The notes: generated from the sequence alone by a model not told the origin. 64,000 nt of DNA from LVI-A0039 sp033105485 (GCA_033105485.1 CP136956.1:1426001-1490000), one strand, 5' to 3'. Positions 1 through 8,833 are shown, counted from the stretch's first letter. Numbers and translations: made by a program.

Positions 1-1
1 A

Positions 2-3000
2 GTAGCAAGCGAGGACACAGATGATGTAATAACAAGTGAAGATGATTCGGAAACTGAGGCTAATGCCCCACCTGTTGAAGAAACAGAAGTAGTAAGTGAA
101 GTAAATGAAGTTGTAAATGAAGATACAAGCATTAATACAGACATGACAAGTGAAGTTGATACTGAAGAAGATGTAATTGATTTAACAAACATGAGCATGG
201 ACGAGATTGCTAAGTTTTTAGATCCAAGTGCAGAAGAACAAAACTTTATTACACTTAACCCAGAGCAACTTAAACAAGTTAGAGGAGTAAGTCTTACGAA
301 AGTAACATCAGATGAAGATTATTCAGTTATTAATTCATCAATGTTCGGTGAATGGGAAATTTATAAAGCTAATGGTCATTATATTTTCTGTATTCAGCCA
401 GGAGCCGATGTACTATCAACTGCAAGCATTACGAGTGAAAGTGGAAGTAAATATAATGATTTCTCAACTACATCAAAAAGATATGTAGGTAGAGTAATTT
501 CAAGTAGTATGCAACATTACTCAGATAGTGGAAACAATGATTATGTATTTGCAGGACAATTACTAATTTGGGACTATTTATCAGAACACGAAGCAGATGT
601 AATAGGTAATCCAATGTCAAGTTGGAACCCAGCGTTCTTAGATAGTTGGACTATTCATAATTCAAGTGAATATGGAAGTGAAATTAATACTATTGAAGAC
701 GATTTAGATGTGTGGACAACTAGACCATCATTTACAGGAAGTACATCATCTACTGCAAAAGGACATACGTTAAAGTATAATGCTGCAAAAGATAATTTTG
801 AATTAACACTTACTGATACAAATGGAGTATGGGATAGTAAGTTTGCAGATTATGGAGACTTTGGCAATTACACTGTTAGTAACCCAGCAGGTGCAAACAA
901 TGTGAAGATTACAACTAGTGTTGAAAGTACAAGTTATACATCGGCTCGCTCATATTCGTGGAAACCATACGCAAGCGGAACAAATGAATTTTACGATGGT
1001 GGACAAGACTTAGTTTACGTTGGGGCTGACCCAGTACCTGCATATATGAAATTTAAAACGGAAGCAAGACCACTAGGTGGGTTTAAGATTAAAAAAGTTG
1101 ATAGTGAGACTGGTGCTGCATTAAGTGGTGCAGAGTTTACATTATATGATAGTGCAGGTAGCAAGGTAGACAGTTATACTACTAATTCAAATGGTATTAT
1201 TTCAGTAGGACTTGAATTACCTATTGGTGATTATAAAATCAAGGAAACAAAAGCACCTACTGGATATGTATTAAATAATACAGAACATAGTATTAAAATT
1301 GAAGCTGATAAAATTAATGACTTAACATCAACGCCATATGAAAATGATATTATTCGTGGTGGTATTGAACTTAAAAAACTAGGTGAAGTATTTGAACTAG
1401 ACCCAGAAGCATTAGCAAACATTGAGTTTACAGTAACATCAACAACATATCCAAGTTTCAATGAAGTATACAAAACTAATAATAATGGAGTGTTAAAAAC
1501 ATCTAATGATGAGTTTAAATACGGAGATTACCATATTGAGGAAACAAAAGCACCAAGTAAGTATGTAATGGACTTTGAGCAAGACTTTTCAATTACAAAA
1601 GATGGTGTGATTGTAAAGTTAAATGGTGGAGATGATGTTTTAAATAAACTTTATTTAAACAAAGTACATTTTACAAAAATTGCAGAGAACTTTGATAATG
1701 AAGATGATGAAATGTATCCACTAAGTGGTAGTACATTTGGTTTCTACACTGATTTAAATGAAAATGGACAGTTAGATAGAGAAGATAAATTAGTTGATAT
1801 GCAAACAAGTGATGAAAATGGAGAAGTTACTAGTATTGGACTTCCAGAAGGTCACTATGTAATGCATGAAATTGAGCCAACAGAGGGTTACAATATCAAT
1901 ACTAACTCATATCCATTTGAGATTAAAAACGATGGAACAATTGTTGATGGTGGAGTAATTGAACTTGGTGATATCGAAAATGAGGTAATTACAGGTAAGG
2001 CTCAACTTATTAAAGTTGGATCTAAACTTTGTGATAAAGAAATGGCAAGACCAGATACTATTAAAGATTGTCAAACATTATTGCCAGGAGTACAATTTGC
2101 TATCTACCAAGATTTAAATACCAATGGTGAGTTTGATAAACAAGAATCTAAACCAGTAGATGTAATTACTACAGATGATGGTGGATTAGCAGTAACAGAA
2201 GATTTAAAATATGGACACTATTTTGTTAAAGAAGTAAATAACCCAGCTGATAACTATTTCATGAATGACAATGTATTTGAGTTTACAATTAGTGAGCAAG
2301 ATGAAATGGTATTTATTAACAATGGTATAGCAATTGAGAACATCGAGAAGTTAGGTAACATTCATATTACTAAGTCAGGTAACGAAATTGGTAACTTAAA
2401 TGATGATACAGTGCTTTTAGCAGATGCTGAATATACAATCTATAACTCAAAAGGTGATGTTGAAGATGTATTAACAACAGATGAAAACGGAGAAGCAACA
2501 AGTAAAATGTTATCATTCGGTGATTATATAATGAAAGAGACTAAAGCACCAGAGGGTTATGTTTTAGATGACACTGAATATGAGTTTACAATTGATAGCG
2601 ACACATATGAAAATACAATTGAGTTTGATTTAACTGATGAAGTTATTGAGAATGAAGTTAGTATTTTAAAAACTGATTTAGCAACAGGTGAAGAATTACC
2701 AGGAGCCGAGCTTAATATACTAGAAGATAACGGAACAGGTACTATTGTAGATACTTGGGTAAGTACAACAGAGGCTCATGTTATTAATTTAGAATTTGGT
2801 AATTATATTATTACTGAAACAGCAACTCCAGAAGGTTACCTACCATTAGCTCAGGCAGTAAGATTTAGTGTTACTGAAGACGGTATCAAGCAAGATATTA
2901 AAATAGATAATGAATTAATTACAAATGAGATTCATATTAAGAAGATTGATGTAGCAACAGGTGAAGAAATTCCAGGTGCTCATTTACAAATTATTGATCG

Positions 3001-3298
3001 TAACACTAAGGAAGTAGTTGATAGTTGGGTGAGTACAACTGAGGAACATATTTCAACTATTGGTTACGGTAACTACTCAATTTGTGAACAGATTGCACCA
3101 GTTGGTTACTACCGTATGACTACATGTGTTAACTTCGATGTAACTGAAGATGGTATTGTTCAGTCATTTAAAATTGAAAATGAAGCTAAGCGATTAGCAA
3201 TGACAGGTGGAGACCCTGTTGTGTATGCAGCAGTAGGTATCATGAGTGTTGTATTAATTGGAGCAATAGTTAGTAAAAGAAAACTAAATAAGGAATAA
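2..3298 (+). CDS. Thioester/Cna-B surface adhesin, cluster A (5' partial)
   Basis: The frame is open from base 2, so the gene enters from the left; the missing start and signal peptide can be read in the paralogue at 47722. Order: a Val/Ser/Glu-rich stretch; a thioester-type domain with Cys (codon 389-391) in an FCIQPG context and a later AGQLLIWD box, the Cys/Gln pair that forms an internal thioester in Gram-positive adhesins; then seven SpaA/Cna-B-like beta domains (about 1075-3180) with ETKAP-type Glu motifs of isopeptide domains. Two of these carry calcium-loop-like stretches (DLNENGQLDRED, DLNTNGEFDKQE). The end is LAMTG, a hydrophobic helix and a basic tail, a sortase-type anchor with Ala in place of Pro. 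Role in mating contact is inferred from its place at the head of the transfer cluster. Bases 1794-2787 look identical to 49697-50690. Confidence 0.88.
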   Translation, partial: VASEDTDDVITSEDDSETEANAPPVEETEVVSEVNEVVNEDTSINTDMTSEVDTEEDVIDLTNMSMDEIAKFLDPSAEEQNFITLNPEQLKQVRGVSLTKVTSDEDYSVINSSMFGEWEIYKANGHYIFCIQPGADVLSTASITSESGSKYNDFSTTSKRYVGRVISSSMQHYSDSGNNDYVFAGQLLIWDYLSEHEADVIGNPMSSWNPAFLDSWTIHNSSEYGSEINTIEDDLDVWTTRPSFTGSTSSTAKGHTLKYNAAKDNFELTLTDTNGVWDSKFADYGDFGNYTVSNPAGANNVKITTSVESTSYTSARSYSWKPYASGTNEFYDGGQDLVYVGADPVPAYMKFKTEARPLGGFKIKKVDSETGAALSGAEFTLYDSAGSKVDSYTTNSNGIISVGLELPIGDYKIKETKAPTGYVLNNTEHSIKIEADKINDLTSTPYENDIIRGGIELKKLGEVFELDPEALANIEFTVTSTTYPSFNEVYKTNNNGVLKTSNDEFKYGDYHIEETKAPSKYVMDFEQDFSITKDGVIVKLNGGDDVLNKLYLNKVHFTKIAENFDNEDDEMYPLSGSTFGFYTDLNENGQLDREDKLVDMQTSDENGEVTSIGLPEGHYVMHEIEPTEGYNINTNSYPFEIKNDGTIVDGGVIELGDIENEVITGKAQLIKVGSKLCDKEMARPDTIKDCQTLLPGVQFAIYQDLNTNGEFDKQESKPVDVITTDDGGLAVTEDLKYGHYFVKEVNNPADNYFMNDNVFEFTISEQDEMVFINNGIAIENIEKLGNIHITKSGNEIGNLNDDTVLLADAEYTIYNSKGDVEDVLTTDENGEATSKMLSFGDYIMKETKAPEGYVLDDTEYEFTIDSDTYENTIEFDLTDEVIENEVSILKTDLATGEELPGAELNILEDNGTGTIVDTWVSTTEAHVINLEFGNYIITETATPEGYLPLAQAVRFSVTEDGIKQDIKIDNELITNEIHIKKIDVATGEEIPGAHLQIIDRNTKEVVDSWVSTTEEHISTIGYGNYSICEQIAPVGYYRMTTCVNFDVTEDGIVQSFKIENEAKRLAMTGGDPVVYAAVGIMSVVLIGAIVSKRKLNKE

Positions 3299-3306
3299 AA
3301 CTAGAG

Positions 3307-3321
3307 GGGTCATTATGACCC
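3307..3321. promoter_or_regulatory. Dispersed palindrome site 1 (GGGTCATWATGACCC)
   Basis: Perfect 15-base core; with flanks it reads AGGGGTCATTATGACCCTT, arms able to form a 7-bp stem with a 5-nt loop in RNA. It lies between the adhesin stop and the AAAGGAG (3337-3343) of the next gene and is followed by a T-rich run. Function unknown: operator, attenuator or RNA hairpin. Confidence 0.85.
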
Positions 3322-3349
3322 TTCTATTTTTTATGCAAAGGAGAATTGG

Positions 3350-3961
3350 ATGAACAAACGTGAAGAAGCAGTAAAAGATTTAAATGACAAAGTGGAAAGT
3401 GAATATCCAAAATTTAAACTTGATAAGTGGCAAGATAGTATTTTATGTTTTGAAAATATCTATGACTATAACCATGTTGGAACATTTGAAGCAATTACAG
3501 AAAATAAAAGCAGTGATTTAATAACAATAAATTATGGTGCTCCGTATATAACAAATGACCAAGTACATCAAACGTATGAACTAGAAGAATTTGTAAAAGT
3601 AATGAGTGAACATTTAGGTGCATTAAAATTAACAAAACAAGATATTGAAAAGGTGGAAAGTAATATGAAAATTATGGGGATTAAAGCTGACACTGAAGCA
3701 GGTCAATATAAAGTAGAAGTTGTAGAACCCTCACTTGCTGAAAACAATAAATACATTCAGAGTTCTGCAATTCTAAATAAAACAGAGTATTCGACATTAA
3801 CTTCATTTGATAATGATTTTGACAGAATGAATTATTTAGTAAACGGAGATTATCTAAAGCAAGAAAAAGAAGTTAGTAAGTTGCATTATGAAAATGCAAA
3901 ACCAGTTAAATTCGAAGATGGAAAAGTAATTCAAAATAAAGTAACAGAAATGGAACTTTAA
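3350..3961 (+). CDS. Unrecognised 203-residue cytosolic protein, cluster A
   Basis: No family recognised. There is no signal peptide or membrane segment. AAAGGAG sits 6 bases before ATG. Residues from about 110 to the end resemble the C-terminal half of the 222-residue protein at 5929: both have a G-x-K...QYK-x-E...YxQxS-x-x-L-x-K pattern followed by an LxSxxxDxD stretch, so a shared domain is likely. The N-terminal 55 residues differ from the paralogue at 53240, whereas from base 3514 onward the two genes look identical. It is followed after one base by the membrane protein gene at 3963, so the two are probably co-translated. The C-terminus is acidic/hydrophobic (VTEMEL). Presence in both transfer clusters suggests a transfer-accessory role, but that is inference. 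Confidence 0.8.
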   Translation: MNKREEAVKDLNDKVESEYPKFKLDKWQDSILCFENIYDYNHVGTFEAITENKSSDLITINYGAPYITNDQVHQTYELEEFVKVMSEHLGALKLTKQDIEKVESNMKIMGIKADTEAGQYKVEVVEPSLAENNKYIQSSAILNKTEYSTLTSFDNDFDRMNYLVNGDYLKQEKEVSKLHYENAKPVKFEDGKVIQNKVTEMEL

Positions 3962-5005
3962 TATGAAAGAATTAATCAAAGATGTACCTAAAGATTTTAT
4001 TAACAGTAACAAACATATTAGAGTAATTAAAGGATGTTTAGGAGTGCTTGCAATCTTTTTTGTTTGGTTGTTAGTCTTCTTGTATATCAATCCAAGAATT
4101 GCGTTTAGTATACAAGGAGGTGCACAAGAAATATTAGGAATCCCAGTTTTAATTGAGGACGTATTAGTGACAATATCATGCGTCTGGTTTTTGCCATTGT
4201 TTTTTTGGTGTTTGATTAATTTATACGCTTTTGTACCTTTTAAAAAGGTAATATATTCAACAATTCCATTCATATCGCTTTGTGTATCTGTAGATGTTTT
4301 AGGAAAGATGTTAGAGTTAAATGTATCTAAGCAATACTATAATCATTTTTTAATAGCTCTATTTATATTAGCAGTAGTAATACTAGTAGAAAATACACGT
4401 ATTAAACTGGTTAATATTGCCACGATGAAAAGAAGTTATCAAAAAGGCATAATTGCACATGGGGATGAAGTTAGTGTAGATATCGTACTTGGTAAAAAAA
4501 GTAGATTCGCTTCTTTAAAGAAATTATATAAACCTACCACATATTTCTACTACTACGGAAACGTGTTTCATGAGTGTATTGATCACGGTTTAAAAGAGTG
4601 TGATCATAATGAATTAATTTTAGGAACTAAAGATGCAATGCATTCTACTCTTGGAATTAAATATAAAAATATTACTGATGCGACAATCTATATCCCAGAT
4701 GATTATATTAAATCAAGAAAATACTATTATGGCGTAATTAGATATCTAGAGCATGTTGGTATAGGGATGTGGACAATTAAGTTTGCGGGCTCAAATCAAA
4801 GTGAGATGATAAAAGCAAATAGCATATTAGAAACAATAAAGAAACATGATATGTATTTGCATGAAGAGAATGAGATTATGTCTAAACCTGAGTATACAGA
4901 GGACGTAGCAGGCATTTATGACTACTCACCATTTTACTTGGAGAACATAAAACTTTGTATGGAAGATGCAGAAGCATTCGCACGAGTTAGTAAAGGAATG
5001 AGTGA
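3514..5005. repeat. Identical tract shared by the two transfer clusters
   Basis: By reading, this 1492-base segment matches 53392-54883 without a difference, while sequence just outside both ends diverges at once (first mismatches at 3513/53391 and 5006/54884). The abrupt ends inside two genes suggest gene conversion rather than simple recent duplication of the whole cluster. Confidence 0.8.
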
Positions 5006-5072
5006 GCGAACAAAAATGAGTATTGAGATATCCGCTGAAAGGTTAAAAAGTGAAGGTGTCACTTTACCGTAA
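3963..5072 (+). CDS. Multi-pass membrane protein with C-terminal soluble domain, cluster A
   Basis: No family recognised. The 369-residue product has about four hydrophobic helices in the first 145 residues (around 23-43, 65-90, 98-112 and 127-142), then a soluble region of about 220 residues that is probably cytosolic. The ATG is one base after the preceding stop. The product is nearly identical to that at 53841; differences are confined to the last 20 residues. The C-terminus GVTLP recurs near the end of the 222-residue protein at 5929 (NGVTLPGSKLEME). Placement within the envelope-gene run of a conjugation cluster suggests a membrane accessory of the T4SS, but nothing in the sequence proves it. 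Confidence 0.82.
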   Translation: MKELIKDVPKDFINSNKHIRVIKGCLGVLAIFFVWLLVFLYINPRIAFSIQGGAQEILGIPVLIEDVLVTISCVWFLPLFFWCLINLYAFVPFKKVIYSTIPFISLCVSVDVLGKMLELNVSKQYYNHFLIALFILAVVILVENTRIKLVNIATMKRSYQKGIIAHGDEVSVDIVLGKKSRFASLKKLYKPTTYFYYYGNVFHECIDHGLKECDHNELILGTKDAMHSTLGIKYKNITDATIYIPDDYIKSRKYYYGVIRYLEHVGIGMWTIKFAGSNQSEMIKANSILETIKKHDMYLHEENEIMSKPEYTEDVAGIYDYSPFYLENIKLCMEDAEAFARVSKGMSERTKMSIEISAERLKSEGVTLP

Positions 5073-5097
5073 AATGGTAGAAAATAAGGAGATTAGC

Positions 5098-5619
5098 ATG
5101 AGCAACAAAAATAAAAATCAAGTAACGAAGTTTATGAGTAAACGTACAAGGCGTATATACAATGATTTGGACAATGAAGATATTGAGCTAATTAAAAGAA
5201 TGAGTAAGTACATTTGTAGTTTTGTTGATGAGGATATAATTGAACAATCTGAAAAGGTAGAACATATTACAATTTATGCTCGTGGTTTAGTCCCAACATT
5301 TTACTATAAACACCAAACTGATTTTGAGATAGGTGTTGATGATATAGAACGATTAATAGCACTTGGTTTATTTCAATTTAAGTTTCAGTTTGAGCTTTAT
5401 TTGCCAAAGGATACAATACATTATATGGTTGTAAGTGATAAGGCTTATCAAGTCTGTCCACGAGAAAATACAAAACTTGCATTTGTTCATTTAACTAAAG
5501 AAGGTAGAGAAATATTTGAATTAACTAATTTTGTGTATGACCCTAATGTTGAAAAGTATTACCGAAACAGTATTTCATATTTTCCGACACTAAAATTTGA
5601 TGAAATAAGAAAAATCTAA
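5098..5619 (+). CDS. Unrecognised 173-residue protein, cluster A
   Basis: The start is placed at 5098 because AAGGAG lies 6-7 bases before this ATG and the paralogue at 54975 begins at the same residue (MSNKNKNQV). An in-frame upstream start would overlap the previous gene without a better site. The first 45 residues are basic and very conserved (KRTRRIYNDL), then the paralogues diverge, with a central segment of different length. There is no membrane segment or familiar motif. It is a soluble protein of unknown function within the transfer operon. Confidence 0.75.
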   Translation: MSNKNKNQVTKFMSKRTRRIYNDLDNEDIELIKRMSKYICSFVDEDIIEQSEKVEHITIYARGLVPTFYYKHQTDFEIGVDDIERLIALGLFQFKFQFELYLPKDTIHYMVVSDKAYQVCPRENTKLAFVHLTKEGREIFELTNFVYDPNVEKYYRNSISYFPTLKFDEIRKI

Positions 5620-5631
5620 TTTGTAGTGGAA

Positions 5632-5646
5632 GGGTCATAATGACCC
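5632..5646. promoter_or_regulatory. Dispersed palindrome site 2
   Basis: Perfect core with central A. It falls 12 bases after the stop of the 173-residue gene and about 13 bases before the AAGGAG of the gene at 5673. There is no T-run after it, so it is not an obvious intrinsic terminator. Confidence 0.85.
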
Positions 5647-5672
5647 CTCTGTGTTTATAAGGAGCTGTTAAA

Positions 5673-5888
5673 ATGGAAAAAACAAGAAAAAACCTAACTA
5701 TGGATCCTGTAACCTCTAGAATTGTAGAAGGTAAAAGTAGTGAAGAGATATGTTACTTAATACAAATTGGTAATGGTGAAAAAAGTGATTTAGAAGTAAC
5801 AAATTTAGTGGAGGCAATGTTTGAAGAAGTGCAAGAACTTAAAGAAATGACTAAAGACTTAGCTAAATTAATTATTAAAAATGAATAG
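5673..5888 (+). CDS. Small helical protein (71 residues), cluster A
   Basis: Unrecognised. AAGGAG precedes the ATG by 8 bases. The product is short and acidic, with a C-terminal heptad-like helix (about 45-71) suited to oligomerisation. The paralogue at 55549 differs at only a few residues, so it is under purifying selection and probably real. It is bracketed by palindrome sites on both sides, which makes it a single-gene cassette in the operon. Confidence 0.75.
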   Translation: MEKTRKNLTMDPVTSRIVEGKSSEEICYLIQIGNGEKSDLEVTNLVEAMFEEVQELKEMTKDLAKLIIKNE

Positions 5889-5890
5889 AG

Positions 5891-5905
5891 GGGTCATTAT
5901 GACCC
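5891..5905. promoter_or_regulatory. Dispersed palindrome site 3
   Basis: Perfect core with central T, beginning three bases after the stop of the 71-residue gene. The SD of the gene at 5929 (AAAGGGA) follows within about 8 bases. Confidence 0.85.
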
Positions 5906-5928
5906 TTTGAAAGAAAGGGAATGATATC

Positions 5929-6597
5929 ATGGGATATAACAGTTATTTAATTTTAGGTCAAACTAAAGACATTGAAAAATTACAAGAAAAAGTAAAAAGT
6001 GGATATGACAATACATTATTGGATTTTTACGGAAAAATAGAGTTTAAAAAAGACTACCTTGAACCAGAAAGCGGAAAGTTAATTTTTAAAGAAGGCCAAA
6101 CAGCTATATATTGTGGTGGAGAACGAGCAAGAGGGAACCTTGCATTTTCTATATTGAGTGCAACGAATGTATCGAAATCACCATTGTTCAGTAGAAAGTT
6201 TGAAGTTAGAGATTTGGCACACTTTAAAGGAAATGAATATATGAATGAAATTAGTAATCCAGTATCGAACTTACTTAACTACAATCAGTATGGTAAAGAT
6301 CACGTAAGAATAGTTGGCGTTAAGTCAAATGAAGAGAGAAGCCAATATAAATTAGAACTTGCAATGTCATCATTTGAAAATGCCCAAGAATATACACAAA
6401 CAAGTGTAGTATTAACAAAAGATGATTTTATTAAACTTAAATCAATTGAAAGCGACAAAGATATTACCAACTTCTTATTAAGTGAATGTGACTTTGGTGA
6501 AATGAAAAGTATTAGTGAAAACTATTTTAAAAATGTTTCGGAAGTGAATATTAAAAACGGGGTAACTCTGCCTGGTTCAAAGTTAGAAATGGAGTAA
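5929..6597 (+). CDS. Unrecognised 222-residue protein with repeated C-terminal domain, cluster A
   Basis: Starts MGYNSYLILGQTKDIEKLQ; the SD is AAAGGGA. The N-terminal half (1-125) has a distinctive beta-rich CGGERARGNLAFS stretch. The C-terminal about 95 residues are related to the C-terminus of the protein at 3350 (aligned blocks G-x-K, QYKLEL, YTQTSVVLTKDDF, LKSIESDKD). No membrane segment is visible. The paralogue at 55805 is about 75 percent identical by eye. Its end (GVTLPGSKLEME) is similar to other protein ends in the cluster. Function unknown. Confidence 0.8.
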   Translation: MGYNSYLILGQTKDIEKLQEKVKSGYDNTLLDFYGKIEFKKDYLEPESGKLIFKEGQTAIYCGGERARGNLAFSILSATNVSKSPLFSRKFEVRDLAHFKGNEYMNEISNPVSNLLNYNQYGKDHVRIVGVKSNEERSQYKLELAMSSFENAQEYTQTSVVLTKDDFIKLKSIESDKDITNFLLSECDFGEMKSISENYFKNVSEVNIKNGVTLPGSKLEME

Positions 6598-6604
6598 CCT
6601 AATT

Positions 6605-7261
6605 ATGAATAATAAATTTAAAACTTTTAATAAAGAGTTATTAATTGATATCAATAAGAATTCGCATCGTTATAAGGATATCGATGCTGACTTTGTTAGC
6701 AGCATCAACTTGTTATTTGGTGATATCGATTTTGTCAGGGCAAGAGTATCGAATGGAAATGTGGAAGTTTATACAAATAGTGAATTTGATTTATTTAAAA
6801 ACTTAACAAGCGAATGCGAGTATGAAATAAATACTGCTAAACATAAATACATTCCATCAGCAGTAGATAGGGCAAGTTACACTACTGCAGTAGATATAGA
6901 AGTTAAATTCCCGACTGGAACATTAAATATTAACGATGAACTTAAAACAGAGGTAATTAATGAATTGTGTACTTATAATGAGAAGTCATATAATCAACTA
7001 TCAAATAGATATGTTGAGAATTTAAAGACTGATTTAGATAAATATAAAGTATTTAATAAAGAGTTAGAACTACTTAGTTTATGTACAAAACTCAGTCTTA
7101 CTTATAATTTTGGTTTAACAGCAGATAATCTTCAAAAGCAACATGAACAAACAAAATCTGAGTTATCTAAATTAGATACCGAAGTTACATCTAAACTATT
7201 AAAAGGAAGTTTGGTACACAGACTGGAGCGAACGCATGGACATGAAGCTGAAAGAGAATAA
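6605..7261 (+). CDS. Unrecognised 218-residue protein, cluster A
   Basis: Soluble, mixed alpha/beta, with a helical C-terminal third (about 140-205). There is no known motif. Only 7 bases separate it from the upstream gene, and its 3' end overlaps the start of the next gene by 26 bases, so the two are translationally coupled. The SD is weak (no clear GGAG before 6605), consistent with reinitiation after the 222-residue gene, whose stop lies next to it. The paralogue at 56481 is about 93 percent identical. It is perhaps a cytosolic partner of the membrane coiled-coil protein that follows. Confidence 0.75.
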   Translation: MNNKFKTFNKELLIDINKNSHRYKDIDADFVSSINLLFGDIDFVRARVSNGNVEVYTNSEFDLFKNLTSECEYEINTAKHKYIPSAVDRASYTTAVDIEVKFPTGTLNINDELKTEVINELCTYNEKSYNQLSNRYVENLKTDLDKYKVFNKELELLSLCTKLSLTYNFGLTADNLQKQHEQTKSELSKLDTEVTSKLLKGSLVHRLERTHGHEAERE

Positions 7262-8321
7262 GAAGTTAGATCTATCTAAGTATAAAGTAAAAGTTATAAA
7301 GCTGTTTAAAGTACTACTGACAGTATTTATAACACTTTTAATCTTTCATTTTGCTACTAATTTCAAAGAGTATCGAAGAATATGTATAGATAATGATATT
7401 CCGGTAGATAAGTATATTATTACAAATCAAGAATTAGAAGAATTATCAAATAAATATTTGTCTAGTCAGGAGTCTAGTAATTTCTCATCTCCACTTGATA
7501 GTGAAAAAGACGAACTTAAAACAAGTATTAATGAAATTCAAAAGACAATTGAGTCCAAGTTTACTAGTATACAGAAAAACACATTGCTTGATGATGAACA
7601 AGTTAAATTGGATGAGTTAACTAGTGATTACGATGATATCGATTACGATGAAAGTGAAGAATATAAACTTACTAAACTTGAAGATATTAATTCAAAATAT
7701 TCTGCTTTACTAAGTGAATTAAATGAACTTGACTCTGAAATTCAAATTAGAATTCTTAAGAAAGAGATTTCGGCTACTCAAAGGAAAATTGATAAATTGA
7801 TTGAGCAAATAGCAGATGAGGACATAACTAGCGAGGAAACGTCATCATATAAGTCGATAAAGGCTGATTATGATGCCTTAGATACAAATGTAGTAACTTT
7901 ATCACTTAAAGAGTTAAAGCTGCTTAAAGCTGATTTAAATGATATCTATGACAGATTAAATAAGCTGGATGAAACAATATCTAAGAGAATCGAACTTGAT
8001 AAGAAAAAAGTAGAAGAGCAAGCGTTGGCTAAGCAGCAAGCTGATGCGCAAGTGCAAGCTAATTTGGAGCAACAAGAAAATGAAACTCAAGAGCAAATAA
8101 CTTCATCGAGTGATAATAGTAATTCAAAAACTGAAAATACTAATGAGACAACTGAGAAAAATACTCCGGTAGAAGAACCAGTAGAAGAAGAAACAAATGA
8201 CATGTGTTATTCAACTTATGAGGAGGCTCAACAAGTTGGAATGCAAACGATGTTAAATGATTCGAGTATCCAAAAGATGGAAGTAAATAGTAGTAATAAC
8301 TGTATTGAATATTACAGATAA
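7236..8321 (+). CDS. Single-pass membrane protein with long extracellular coiled coil and Cys-containing tail domain, cluster A
   Basis: 361 residues. A basic N-terminus is followed by one membrane helix (about 24-42), two or three coiled-coil segments (about 90-275), a Q/S/N/T/E-rich linker and a C-terminal module of about 40 residues with two Cys (CYSTYEEAQQVG... to NNCIEYYR). GGAG lies 7 bases before the start, inside the upstream gene. The architecture (helix, internal coiled-coil repeats, Ser/Asn linker, C-terminal Cys pair with a C-x-YS/YSS-x-E-x-EA core) is shared with the protein at 46419, and 57112 is the direct paralogue. It may span the cell wall; no known family. Confidence 0.8.
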   Translation: MDMKLKENKKLDLSKYKVKVIKLFKVLLTVFITLLIFHFATNFKEYRRICIDNDIPVDKYIITNQELEELSNKYLSSQESSNFSSPLDSEKDELKTSINEIQKTIESKFTSIQKNTLLDDEQVKLDELTSDYDDIDYDESEEYKLTKLEDINSKYSALLSELNELDSEIQIRILKKEISATQRKIDKLIEQIADEDITSEETSSYKSIKADYDALDTNVVTLSLKELKLLKADLNDIYDRLNKLDETISKRIELDKKKVEEQALAKQQADAQVQANLEQQENETQEQITSSSDNSNSKTENTNETTEKNTPVEEPVEEETNDMCYSTYEEAQQVGMQTMLNDSSIQKMEVNSSNNCIEYYR

Positions 8322-8338
8322 TTAAAAAGAAGGATAAA

Positions 8339-8674
8339 ATGATAAGAAGGTTGGTAAATAGCTTAATTATATATAGTAGTATACTGTTGAGTATGCTAAC
8401 AACATTAGTCTCTGCAAATTATTGCTCCACAGCTGTATTATTGTTAGTTGTGGAGAGCGTATTAGCTTGTTTAACGATGAGCATAATAGCATATGTGAAA
8501 AACAATAATCCCATTCGTTTGTTCGTATATCTATTAATGATTATAAATATTTTGATATTGCTGGTATTAGCGGTAAATGGACACTATAAAGAAACAATAT
8601 ATTTAGTAGATATTGAATTGGTTTTTGCATGTATATCGCTATATGTATATAGACATCTAGTGCAATGTCACTAA
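8339..8674 (+). CDS. Small multi-pass membrane protein (111 residues), cluster A
   Basis: Almost entirely hydrophobic, with about four helices (8-26, 31-50, 59-78, 87-105). GAAGGA precedes the ATG. The related gene is 58215, at about 45 percent identity, so this position diverges faster than its neighbours. It ends before a stretch in which cluster A has lost a gene still present in cluster B (58602). Possibly an immunity/exclusion-like or channel accessory protein; this is inference from size, topology and divergence. Confidence 0.7.
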   Translation: MIRRLVNSLIIYSSILLSMLTTLVSANYCSTAVLLLVVESVLACLTMSIIAYVKNNNPIRLFVYLLMIINILILLVLAVNGHYKETIYLVDIELVFACISLYVYRHLVQCH

Positions 8675-8833
8675 ATGCGATGGTAGTCGAGGAAAGGTAG
8701 TAGGTATGATGAAAAAATGATGCATCAAAATACAAATGAAGGTGAAGGCTCATTATGACCCTTTATTTTTCACGCTTAAAATAATAACCAAAAAATTATA
8801 ACTTAATTATGCAAATATAAAGTTAGGAGAAAT
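8675..8833. other. Deletion scar of a gene kept in cluster B, with degenerate palindrome
   Basis: The right half (from about 8726: AAATACAAATGAAGGTGAAGG) matches the 3' end of the cluster-B gene at 58602, but the body of that gene is missing. The palindrome at 8747-8761 reads GGCTCATTATGACCC, with one arm base changed and not compensated. An AT-rich leader identical to that at 58850-58900 follows, up to the AGGAG of the 310-residue gene. Confidence 0.6.
8747..8761. promoter_or_regulatory. Dispersed palindrome, degenerate (G to C in left arm)
   Basis: Same position relative to the downstream gene as the altered site at 58821 in cluster B, but damaged differently. Both paralogous positions appear to have relaxed constraint. 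Confidence 0.6.

Noticed and set aside
3307..3330. Palindromes as simple intrinsic terminators
   Set aside because: Several sites lack a T-run (5632, 5891, 55767, 63550 and all array units) and sites lie within operons just before SDs. Termination may be part of the role at some sites but does not explain the set.
3854..4273. Minus-strand 139-codon frame, repeated at 53732
   Set aside because: Antisense shadow of two real genes; identical in both clusters only because the DNA tract is identical.
5050..5097. Upstream in-frame start for the 173-residue gene
   Set aside because: It would overlap the previous gene; the ATG at 5098 has a better SD and matches the paralogue's start.
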